In this document: positions 1-6,275 of the stretch, in pieces
How the letters are laid out: every line of letters begins with the position of its first letter
How positions within the stretch are numbered: position 1 is the first letter of the stretch
Source of the DNA: Bacteroidales bacterium
GTDB taxonomy: Bacteria > Bacteroidota > Bacteroidia > Bacteroidales > 4484-276
DNA: 9,072 bases
Direction: 5' to 3'
Assembly: GCA_018400545.1 (NCBI GenBank)
Contig: JAGYLT010000081.1
Span: forward strand, 1-9,072
Translations under genes and position numbers: made by a program
The notes under the pieces: model-generated
Told to the model about the DNA's origin: nothing
Seen by the model: only the letters and a program-made list of their open reading frames with translations
The model's database searches: none

Positions 1-513
1 CAGGTCTTCATAGTTGTGAACAATTCGTAGCCCAAAAGATACCGATTCCATTTTTGGTTTCACAATCACCGGAAATTCCACATCGCTTTCGCTGAAATTT
101 TCAGAGGAGAACACCCAGAATTTTGGTGTGGAGAGTCCGTGCTGTTGCAGGATCATTTTGGTGACCACCTTATCGAGAGCCAGCGCATGTCCGGCAGGGG
201 AGGAGCCCACATACGGAATGCCCAGCATTTCGAGCATGGCCGGAATATGCGTATAGCGGCTCTCGCCCTGAATGCCATAAGCCATGTTGAAAACCATGCC
301 CATTTTTTTGCCTTCCACTTCGCGGGGCATAAAATCCTGCAAATGGTCAATCACGTGCATATCCCCATCAATGATGCCCACATTATGCCCGCCTTCCTCA
401 AGGCATTTGGCTACTTTTTTTACAACATCGGGATTGTAAATTTCACGGTTTTGCATCCCGAATTTATTGATCACCCTCGATGCGTTTTTATTATAAATTA
501 TAGCAACTTTCAT
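1..513 (-). CDS. D-Ala-D-Ala ligase-like ATP-grasp enzyme, N-terminal 171 residues, cut by the window edge
   Basis: The protein starts MKVAIIYNKNAS and runs without a stop to base 1, so its C-terminal half, including most of the ATP and metal site, lies outside the window. The visible part matches the N-terminal and early central domains of D-alanine-D-alanine ligases: YGIQGESR (residues 79-86), LEMLGIPYVGSSPAGHAL (94-111), LDKVVTKMIL (113-122), then FPVIVKPKMESVSFGL (147-162) at the place of the ligase glycine-rich loop. Ligases of this family activate a carboxylate with ATP and join it to an amine. Here the usual GEDG is GESR and the usual EGSSVG-like loop is ESVSFG, so it is probably a relative with another substrate rather than the cell-wall Ddl. 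The ATG directly abuts the TAG stop of the upstream amidotransferase, which implies translational coupling. The family is fairly sure; the substrate is unknown. Confidence 0.85.
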   Translation of the reverse strand, partial: MKVAIIYNKNASRVINKFGMQNREIYNPDVVKKVAKCLEEGGHNVGIIDGDMHVIDHLQDFMPREVEGKKMGMVFNMAYGIQGESRYTHIPAMLEMLGIPYVGSSPAGHALALDKVVTKMILQQHGLSTPKFWVFSSENFSESDVEFPVIVKPKMESVSFGLRIVHNYEDL

Positions 514-1098
514 CTATTGATTGATTTCAAATCCACACATTTTTAAAAAATTTGATACAATGAGTAAACCGTCTTTTCCTGAAACTTCGGGGTGTGTCTG
601 GAAGCCGTAGATTGGCTTATCCTTGTGCCTGATGATTTCGTTTGGCGTAATTTCCGATTCGGCCAGGCAAATAAAATCCGGTGGCAGGTCGGAAACGTGG
701 AAATGGTGCCTGCGTGTAAGATAAACTTCATTGCTGTTGAGCCCCTCAAAGATCGGGTCATCAGGTTTTGTGATGTTGATCTTTATTTTCTTCTGGTGGT
801 ATTCCGGAAGCTTTTTAATCCGCCCACGATGTGCAACCGCAATGATTTCGTGGCTCAGGCAAAATCCGATGGTGGGCACATCAAAATTCATAAGCGATAC
901 AAAGTCGGCGGTAAGGTTGAGGGGCTCATAGGGGTTTCCCCGACCACCGGACAGCATCAGTCCTTTTATTTCGGTTTTTGCTGATAAGTTAATTGGCTGA
1001 TTATGATCAATAAAGATATAATCAAAGGATTGTTCGGATAAAAAGTTGCGTTTGAACTTTTTAATGAAACTACTTTGGTTGTCAACAATAAGTAGCAT
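514..1098 (-). CDS. Class I glutamine amidotransferase, paralogue A (GuaA-N/GMP-synthase-subunit-like)
   Basis: A 194-residue single-domain GATase1 protein. It shows the glycine turn LSGGRGNPY (49-57), the nucleophile region GFCLSHE (Cys80) and GFQTHPE (His169, Glu171), so the Cys-His-Glu triad for taking ammonia from glutamine is complete. The spacing and the HFHVSDLP segment resemble the glutaminase subunit of GMP synthase, but the protein has no synthetase domain. One oddity is Ser82 where the family, and paralogue B, have the near-invariant Gly of the G-x-C-x-G nucleophile elbow. The ATG at 1098 gives an N-terminus colinear with paralogue B; there is no Shine-Dalgarno, as is usual in Bacteroidetes. 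It ends in TAG directly followed by the ATG of the ATP-grasp gene, so that ligase is the most natural ammonia acceptor (inference). Its own promoter was not clearly identified; TATTTTCG on the minus strand at 1258-1251 is a one-mismatch -7 candidate. Confidence 0.88.
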   Translation of the reverse strand: MLLIVDNQSSFIKKFKRNFLSEQSFDYIFIDHNQPINLSAKTEIKGLMLSGGRGNPYEPLNLTADFVSLMNFDVPTIGFCLSHEIIAVAHRGRIKKLPEYHQKKIKINITKPDDPIFEGLNSNEVYLTRRHHFHVSDLPPDFICLAESEITPNEIIRHKDKPIYGFQTHPEVSGKDGLLIVSNFLKMCGFEINQ

Positions 1099-1397
1099 GA
1101 CAAAGTCTTGAATTTAAATGAATAAAATGTAAAAATGTAACTATGTGCACCGGGTGGGAAGTTTGATTTTGACAATGCTTCCTAATCGGTTGCAAAAAAC
1201 CTTATTGGCTTTCAATTACCCAAACACACATATCTCTTCGGAAAGCGGCGCGAAAATAGTATTATTTTGATTCGGTGGGTGTTTTGATTTTTTTTTACGA
1301 ACTGCGTGTTTAACCTAAATTTTTCACAATAATTAATATGCATAACCAGGCTCTTCGCAAGGGGGGCACAAGTAGAAGATAAGAGGCCGCGTTGACC

Positions 1398-1570
1398 TTG
1401 AAGCGTCAGGAGATAGAAACCCTATTACCTCTGTGCATTCTCTTGTACCTCTGTGGTATTAAAAAAGGTTGACCACAGATTACTCAGATTTGCACAGAAA
1501 TAATATGATCTGTATTATTAATTCTGAACCTTTTAAACATCAGGAAAAGCCCGCTTCTTGGACGCTTCAA
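1398..1570. repeat. Nested inverted-repeat structure (possible degraded non-coding mobile element)
   Basis: TTGAAGCGTC at 1398-1407 is the exact reverse complement of GACGCTTCAA at 1561-1570. These 10-bp arms enclose the second, longer imperfect inverted repeat at 1431-1497. Two nested inverted repeats in an otherwise empty intergenic region fit a small non-coding, MITE-like or REP-like element. I found no clear flanking target duplication, so mobility is only inferred. Confidence 0.4.
1431..1497. repeat. Imperfect inverted repeat of the 'CTGTGCA...TCTGTGGT' kind
   Basis: The left arm (1431-1457) begins CTGTGCA and ends TCTGTGGT. The right arm (1472-1497) reads ACCACAGA...TGCACAG, the reverse complement at both ends with a poorly matched middle. 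The spacer is A-rich (1458-1471). As RNA or single-stranded DNA this would fold into a hairpin with paired base and top and a bulged middle. From memory, similar 'accacagag...cacag' sequences are scattered between genes in many environmental genomes; that resemblance could not be checked here. Confidence 0.5.
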
Positions 1571-1698
1571 TTATCGATAGCTATCAGTATCGGACGATCT
1601 GCCGTTGGTATGCATGGGAGAAAGGCGTGGCAACATAATTTAATTGTTTTGTGAATTAAGCAGGTTAAAATCGCTGCAAGGAAATTGGTTGCATCATT

Positions 1699-2277
1699 TT
1701 AAATATCATACCCACAAATCCTGAAAAAGTTTTCCATGATCTGCATCCCTGTTTTACCGGATGCCTCCGGGTGCCCCTGAAATCCATAAATGGGTTTTTC
1801 GTTATGCCGGATAATATCATTTGGGCTGATATATGATTCTGCAAGCCTTACAAAACCAGCAGGCAATTCCGAAACATGAAAACTATGCCGCCTGGCCAGC
1901 GCGATTTCTTTTCTGTTAATTCCATCGAAAATCCGATCTTCCGGCTTTAGAATTTTAATCGGCGCTCTTTTGGTGTGATATTCCGGGAGCTTTTCAATTT
2001 GTCCGCCGTATGTTAAGGCTATGATTTCGTGCCCCAGGCAAAATCCCATTACCGGAACATCAAACCTGGCCAGGGCAATGAAGTTTGTTGTGAGGTTAAG
2101 CGGGTTAAAAGGATTGCCCCTGCCACCCGACAAAATCACCCCTGATATTGTTTGCCCCTGCGGCACAATTATGGGCTGATTATGATTGAGCATTTTGTAG
2201 GGAATATTCCGTTCAGCCATAAAAGTCGTTTCAAACTTTTTGATAAAGGCATTTTGATTGTCGATGATCAGCAACAT
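1699..2277 (-). CDS. Class I glutamine amidotransferase, paralogue B
   Basis: A 192-residue GATase1 protein, colinear with paralogue A and about 58% identical by hand count (about 111 of 192 positions). It has LSGGRGNPF (49-57), a canonical nucleophile elbow GFCLGHE (Cys80, Gly82) and GFQGHPE (His169, Glu171). It should therefore release ammonia from glutamine and pass it to a partner synthetase. As in A, there is no synthetase domain, and the closest well-known relatives by motif are GMP-synthase glutaminase subunits. It starts with ATG at 2277, 40 nt after the stop of the DUF2007-like gene. No promoter was seen in that gap, so read-through from the kinase unit is possible. Unlike A it has no ligase gene directly after it; the 600-bp repeat-bearing gap follows. 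The conserved cores suggest both copies fold and work. Confidence 0.88.
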   Translation of the reverse strand: MLLIIDNQNAFIKKFETTFMAERNIPYKMLNHNQPIIVPQGQTISGVILSGGRGNPFNPLNLTTNFIALARFDVPVMGFCLGHEIIALTYGGQIEKLPEYHTKRAPIKILKPEDRIFDGINRKEIALARRHSFHVSELPAGFVRLAESYISPNDIIRHNEKPIYGFQGHPEASGKTGMQIMENFFRICGYDI

Positions 2278-2317
2278 TTTTTTTCAATTTATTTCGCAGA
2301 CTTAAATATGCCTGCGC

Positions 2318-2770
2318 TTACTGTTTCCATTCATAATTGCAGTTTGCACAGAAGTGCCACTTGCTTATAAAAAGTAGCGGAACATATATGGGAGCAAGGA
2401 TTATCGCAAGGAAGATTTTATACCCGGGCATTTTTTTACGGAACACCATGGTGGAGTTACATTCCGGGCAAAAAGTATCCACTTTCACATATCCCTCCCT
2501 GAACTTTTCCGGAACCGGCACCTCCTCATTACGCTGGATTTCTAAAAACTTTTCCTCTGATTCCCTGATAATCATCAAGGCTGCATCTGTGTCACTTTCC
2601 CTGATTTTCAGCTTTACACCGCCGATGGCATTCGAAAGGAACGGATGAACCGTAATGGTATTTTCGCCGTCAAGAAAACAGTTGATGCCCTCGCTTTCCA
2701 GCTTCGACATGAGCGGATATGCTTCCGACGGGTACATAAAAGTTTTTAAAATCACCAGTTGTTCATCCAT
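2318..2770 (-). CDS. DUF2007-like protein with membrane helix and split zinc ribbon (150 aa)
   Basis: Residues 1-75 look like the DUF2007 'putative prokaryotic signal transducing protein' fold: MDEQLVILKTF, then AYPLMSKLESEGINCFL and GGVKLKIRESDTDAALMII. After a charged linker come CPEC (Cys101, Cys104), a hydrophobic helix (about 118-136) and CANC (Cys141, Cys144) near the C-terminus. The two CxxC pairs could form one zinc ribbon brought together by the helix, or two half-sites if the helix crosses the membrane. I chose the ATG at 2770 because it leaves one base after the kinase stop (TGA-A-ATG) and gives a DUF2007-type N-terminus. An ATG at 2827 in the same frame would add 19 residues overlapping the kinase. 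The tight spacing suggests co-translation with the kinase and perhaps a shared signalling job (inference). Exact function is unknown. Confidence 0.75.
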   Translation of the reverse strand: MDEQLVILKTFMYPSEAYPLMSKLESEGINCFLDGENTITVHPFLSNAIGGVKLKIRESDTDAALMIIRESEEKFLEIQRNEEVPVPEKFREGYVKVDTFCPECNSTMVFRKKMPGYKIFLAIILAPIYVPLLFISKWHFCANCNYEWKQ

Positions 2771-2771
2771 T

Positions 2772-5700
2772 TCAGTTTGTTTTTTTCGGAAGGGTAAAAC
2801 AAAAAGTACTGCCTTTCCCGGGTTCACTTTCTGCTCTTATATTTCCATCATGTTTTTTAATAAACTCATGGCAAAGTACCAGTCCAAGACCGGTTCCCGA
2901 TTCACCTTCCGTACCTTTGGAGGAATTCCGGTATTGCAGCTTGAACAGGTTTTCGGCATCCTGCTTTGTCATGCCCACTCCTGTATCTTCAACGCAAACC
3001 AAAATCTCTTCAGCCAGGTTTTTGGCATAGAGCCTGATTTTACCATTTTTAGGCGTAAACTTAATGCTGTTCGAAACCAGGTTTCGCAGCACCGAATGCA
3101 GCATATTCCGATCTGCAAAAACGGTGATCCCTTTTCCGATTTCGTTATTGATTCTGATGTTTTTAAGAAAAGCATCGGTTTTAAGTTGTTTCACGGCATC
3201 GTCGGCCAGGTTTGCCAGTGCAAACCGATCGGGAGAAAATTCGATTTGTTGTTTTTGCAAACGTGCCCATTCCAGCAAATTGATCAACAATTGGTAGGTG
3301 TCATCCGCAGTTTGTTTGATGAGTGAGATGAATTCAATCTTCTCCGAATCATGCAATGTTTTCCAGTCGTTGGCCAGGATATCACTAAACCCAAGCAGCG
3401 AATTGAAAGGGCTTTTCAGGTCGTGTGCAATCACCGATAGAAACCGGTCTTTCGAGCTATTTGCTTCTTCAAGTTCCTTGTTGATTACCCGGAGTTGGTT
3501 GGTTCGCCGGGCAACCAGTTTCTCGAGTTTGTTTTTTTGTTGCTTTATCACATTGATCCGTATCAGGTATATCGATACAATAATGGCAAATATAATGATC
3601 AGCACAAGCCCTTTAAACCAGTTGGTTTGATGAAATGCGGGTTTCAGGATAATTTCGATGCGCGTGGGTTTTTCTGACCATACCCCGTTTCCGTTGTCGG
3701 CAATGATATTTAGAAAGTGTTTGCCCGGTTCTGATAAAGAAATGGTGAGGTACCTTTCTTCGCCCAAATCTACCCATTTTTCGGTTTTTTCATCCAACCG
3801 GAAAGCAAATTTTGTTTTCCCGATTTTGGCAAACTGTATTGCAGAGAAAGCAAGTTTCAGAAATTTTTCGCCAGGCTGTAAAACGATTTGATTGGTGTAC
3901 GCAATGGAATAATCCATGCGATTATTATCGCCAATGACTTCGGCCTCCGTTACCAGAATTTTTTCAGGCACCCTGGCACTGGTAATTTTTTCCGGGTTAA
4001 AGTATGCAACACCATCCACACTTCCAAAATAAATGGTTTTACCCTCATCATTGAAGTATGCACCCGAATTAAACTCATTGGCAGGCAGCCCGCTGGTTTT
4101 ATTAAAATGCAGCATATTGCCGTTTTCCGGATTGTACCTTACAATGCCCATGTTGGTGCTCATCCAGAGCATCCCGGTTTTATCAGCAAGCACGGCGTAA
4201 ATGGTATTGTTTGGTAGCCCGTCATTAACGGTTAGTTGCGTAATCGGTGTTGCATGCTCATCCAATTCAATTGCACCATAGTTGGTCCCGAGCCAAAGGT
4301 GTCCGCGGTGGTCTTCAAATATGCCGGTGATTCTGCTAATTCCTCCGGAAATGCCCTGTTTCTGCAAATCTACTTTTGTAAATGTTTCACGATCAGGATG
4401 AAATTGAGCAAGCTCGCCCTGCATAGAAGTAATCCAGATGCGGTTTTTCGAATCGATAAGGATGCAGTTTATATCTCCGCGAATGATTGATTCCGGGTCG
4501 GTTGGATTGTGATCGTACAACTTATAATTAAGGGTTTGTTTATTGAGTATGATAAGTCCAATATTTGTTCCTGCCATAAGGTGATCCCTGCCTGAATTTT
4601 TCAGGATATAAATATTGCCGCCATAATTGTCAGGTGGCGGACCGTTTAGCCGCTTTAGATATTGCCATATCGGAATTTGTGAATACCTTCCGTTTGATTT
4701 ATTTAGCCTGCGCAGGCCGGTGCCTTCTGTTCCAATCCAGATTAAGTTTTCGTCATGCAAATCAGGAAGTATTGTGTATGGAAGGATATCAAAAAAGTCG
4801 GTAGTTTTACCTGTAACGGGATTGAACTGCTGTAATCCCTCATAACCTCCAATCCAGAGTGAGGTTTCGTTTTCCTGTAATATGCACCGTACACTGGCAA
4901 AACGCAAATTCATACCTCCCGAAATGGCTGGTGTAATAAGCGAAAAACTTTTTTCCTGCGTGGAGAGAATATTGATGCCCTTGCCATTGGAACCTATCCA
5001 AAGATTGCCGTTTTTGTCGGTGAAAAGTACAGATACCGTCCGGTAAAGAATGTTGGATTCATTCCTGCCCGGCGGAAAATAGGTAGTTGTGTTTTGCTGA
5101 ATGTTATACAAACCCAATCCATCCATATCGGTTCCAAACCAGAGCAGGCTATCCGAAATAAGGTTTACACAGGTTAATATGTTTGGTATAAGCCTGCCGG
5201 ATGGGGAATATGTGTTAGCCTGCACGGGTTTGAGGTTTTCGTCCAGATGATAGATTGAGCGCCCGAAGGTTGTCAACCACAAATCACCGTTTTTCGATTC
5301 AGCAATTCCGGTTACCCTGTTGAAACTTTTGTTGAGTGTATCCTTCGGAAAAATATCCTGGTTTATAAAACGAAACTGATTGTCGATAAATCCAAAATCG
5401 CCATTGATAAAAGACAACCACAGCCGGTTTTTCGAATCGGCAAAAAGATAAGTAACATGGTTCGAAGGAAGCGTTTTTTCGTTATTGGAAACATGTTGAA
5501 ATTCCTTAACCTTCCCGTTTTTCAGGCTAAGTCTGTATAATCCTTTGTTTCGGGTGCCAACCCAGAGAATGCTGTCGGATTCCTGTTCCAGTCTTGTTAT
5601 AGACGTAGATTCGTCAAGGTTTTTTAATCTGACCAACCGGAACTTGTTTTCTACAGGATTGAAAATATTCAGGCCCCGGCCTGTGCCGATCCACAAAATG

Positions 5701-6014
5701 CCAAATTGATCTGCCACAATTGTATTCACCTCATTGGAACTGATAGATGTTGAATCCTGATAATTGTTTCTGAACACCAGGAACTCGTTGCCGTCATACC
5801 GATTGAGCCCGTCGTTGGTTCCGATCCAGATAAACCCGGTTTCATCCTGTGCCAGCGCATTGATTGTGCCCTGCGATAGCCCGTCATCGTTGGTCAGGCT
5901 CAGAAATACTGCAGAACCTTCACCACTGGACTGGCTTTTTATTTCCGGGCAGTTTGCTAAAATCCAGATAATCGCAATAAAAAGAATACCGGGGTATTTC
6001 ACTGGATGCTTCAA
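2772..6014 (-). CDS. Membrane sensor histidine kinase with two-component regulator propeller sensor (1080 aa)
   Basis: An N-terminal hydrophobic signal segment (about 8-21) is followed by 14 propeller-type motifs of the form LWIGT-x-GL. The first is FIWIGTNDGLNRYD (61-74) and the last TIYFGSVDGVAYFN (660-673), enough for two seven-bladed propellers in the periplasm. A Y_Y_Y-like beta domain (about 700-790), one membrane helix (about 801-822) and a short coiled coil follow. The cytoplasmic core has HisKA IAHDLKSPF (His864), the N box NLVSNSIKF (Asn978, Asn982), DTGVGM (Asp1010) and GTGLGL (1040-1045). The protein stops right after the ATPase domain. Unlike the hybrid two-component systems that share this sensor, it has no receiver and no AraC-type domain, and no regulator gene is visible nearby. 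The first codon is TTG, since TAA lies two codons upstream; GTG at codon 5 is the alternative. LANC (19-22) resembles a lipobox but Asn before Cys is atypical. The ligand is unknown. Confidence 0.93.
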   Translation of the reverse strand: MKHPVKYPGILFIAIIWILANCPEIKSQSSGEGSAVFLSLTNDDGLSQGTINALAQDETGFIWIGTNDGLNRYDGNEFLVFRNNYQDSTSISSNEVNTIVADQFGILWIGTGRGLNIFNPVENKFRLVRLKNLDESTSITRLEQESDSILWVGTRNKGLYRLSLKNGKVKEFQHVSNNEKTLPSNHVTYLFADSKNRLWLSFINGDFGFIDNQFRFINQDIFPKDTLNKSFNRVTGIAESKNGDLWLTTFGRSIYHLDENLKPVQANTYSPSGRLIPNILTCVNLISDSLLWFGTDMDGLGLYNIQQNTTTYFPPGRNESNILYRTVSVLFTDKNGNLWIGSNGKGINILSTQEKSFSLITPAISGGMNLRFASVRCILQENETSLWIGGYEGLQQFNPVTGKTTDFFDILPYTILPDLHDENLIWIGTEGTGLRRLNKSNGRYSQIPIWQYLKRLNGPPPDNYGGNIYILKNSGRDHLMAGTNIGLIILNKQTLNYKLYDHNPTDPESIIRGDINCILIDSKNRIWITSMQGELAQFHPDRETFTKVDLQKQGISGGISRITGIFEDHRGHLWLGTNYGAIELDEHATPITQLTVNDGLPNNTIYAVLADKTGMLWMSTNMGIVRYNPENGNMLHFNKTSGLPANEFNSGAYFNDEGKTIYFGSVDGVAYFNPEKITSARVPEKILVTEAEVIGDNNRMDYSIAYTNQIVLQPGEKFLKLAFSAIQFAKIGKTKFAFRLDEKTEKWVDLGEERYLTISLSEPGKHFLNIIADNGNGVWSEKPTRIEIILKPAFHQTNWFKGLVLIIIFAIIVSIYLIRINVIKQQKNKLEKLVARRTNQLRVINKELEEANSSKDRFLSVIAHDLKSPFNSLLGFSDILANDWKTLHDSEKIEFISLIKQTADDTYQLLINLLEWARLQKQQIEFSPDRFALANLADDAVKQLKTDAFLKNIRINNEIGKGITVFADRNMLHSVLRNLVSNSIKFTPKNGKIRLYAKNLAEEILVCVEDTGVGMTKQDAENLFKLQYRNSSKGTEGESGTGLGLVLCHEFIKKHDGNIRAESEPGKGSTFCFTLPKKTN

Positions 6015-6037
6015 ATATTATCTGTTAATGTGAGATT

Positions 6038-6045
6038 CAAAGATA
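6038..6045 (-). promoter_or_regulatory. Bacteroidetes-type -7 element (TATCTTTG) upstream of the histidine kinase
   Basis: On the minus strand, 6045-6038 reads TATCTTTG, a perfect match to the phylum's TAnnTTTG -7 consensus. It would place the transcription start about 15-20 nt before the TTG start at 6014, which supports that start. I did not find a good -33 TTG element, so strength or activator dependence is open. Confidence 0.5.
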
Positions 6046-6108
6046 GATAAAAACTGTTTAGATTTCTGAATGGTTACTTCGGTTTTTTAATTCATAAGAT
6101 AAAAACTG
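6046..6108. repeat. 11-bp direct repeat GATAAAAACTG, two copies 52 bp apart, in the kinase promoter
   Basis: GATAAAAACTG occurs at 6046-6056 and again at 6098-6108. The first copy directly abuts the -7 element (6038-6045). The offset is 52 bp, close to five helical turns, so both copies would face the same side of the DNA. That is compatible with a regulator binding site, but the repeat is AT-rich and could be chance. Confidence 0.35.
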
Positions 6109-6124
6109 CATAATCTATGATTTC

Positions 6125-6273
6125 AGTCTAAAAAGCCAAATTACCCCTAAATCCCCTTAAGGGGACTTTTTCAAACTGATGATTTTTAGCAGTTTCCCTT
6201 TAGGGTCCCGATAGCTATCGGGAGGGTAAAAACAAGAAAAATCATCAGTTTGAAGGCTTTTTAGACCGCACTC
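6125..6273. mobile_element. 149-bp palindromic MITE-like element flanked by 12-bp direct repeats
   Basis: The element carries an outer inverted repeat, GTCTAAAAAGCC (6126-6137) with GGCTTTTTAGAC (6255-6266). An inner perfect 18-bp stem pairs TTCAAACTGATGATTTTT (6170-6187) with 6237-6254. The two stems are contiguous on the right but on the left are split by 32 nt carrying CCCCTTAAGGGG (6153-6164). The inner loop holds an 18-bp palindrome at 6206-6223. Perfect direct repeats ATCTATGATTTC flank it at 6113-6124 and 6274-6285, as expected of a target-site duplication. There is no coding capacity, so it would need a transposase in trans. The SNF2 stop codon lies inside the right repeat, so insertion there left the protein unchanged. 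The hairpins could also end SNF2 transcription. Confidence 0.65.
6206..6223. repeat. 18-bp perfect palindrome TCCCGATAGCTATCGGGA
   Basis: The 18 bases are their own reverse complement and sit in the loop of the MITE-like element's inner stem. The 11-base core CGATAGCTATC also occurs at 1575-1585 in the other large gap. From memory, CCGATAGCTATCGG-type palindromes recur between genes in Bacteroidetes; this was not checked. Confidence 0.7.
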
Positions 6274-6275
6274 AT

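Larger units (their letters stand above)
1099..1698. other. 600-bp gene-free region between the two amidotransferase paralogues
   Basis: I see no credible gene here. The only open frames are short, lack family resemblance and overlap repeat sequence. The right half (about 1398-1590) holds nested inverted repeats, listed separately. Other small structures are AAAATA/TATTTT around 1253-1268, AATAATA/TATTATT at 1499-1505 and 1513-1519, and the palindrome GATAGCTATC at 1576-1585. The left half is AT-rich and should hold the promoter of paralogue A, but no exact TAnnTTTG element was found on the minus strand. The closest matches are TATTTTCG (1258-1251) and two tandem TACATTTT (1139-1132 and 1131-1124), neither with a convincing -33 element. 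Confidence 0.6.

Noticed and set aside
514..1098. Calling the amidotransferase guaA or a GMP synthase subunit
   Set aside because: Motifs are similar but there is no PP-loop synthetase domain or gene nearby, two copies exist, and the coupled partner is an ATP-grasp ligase.
966..1175. Minus-strand open frame overlapping the start of amidotransferase A
   Set aside because: It overlaps the real gene in another frame and its composition shows no protein-like pattern.
1428..1500. Possible CRISPR or tandem repeat because of recurring CTGTG/CACAG strings
   Set aside because: The copies are inverted, imperfect and only two, without regular spacers.
1469..1654. Small plus-strand open frame of 61 codons in the large gap
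   Set aside because: It begins inside the inverted repeat, has no family resemblance and no promoter, and the stretch looks like degraded repeat DNA.
2771..2827. Upstream ATG at 2827 as start of the DUF2007-like gene
   Set aside because: It would add 19 residues read out of frame over the kinase C-terminus. The ATG at 2770 gives a 1-nt junction and a family-like N-terminus.
2772..6014. Hybrid two-component system with receiver and AraC-type output
   Set aside because: The frame ends about 35 residues after GTGLGL; there is no room for a receiver or helix-turn-helix.
6126..6266. Reading the hairpins solely as a rho-independent terminator of the SNF2 gene
   Set aside because: The structure is far larger than a terminator and is bounded by exact 12-bp direct repeats, so an inserted element explains more. 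A terminator role may still be secondary.
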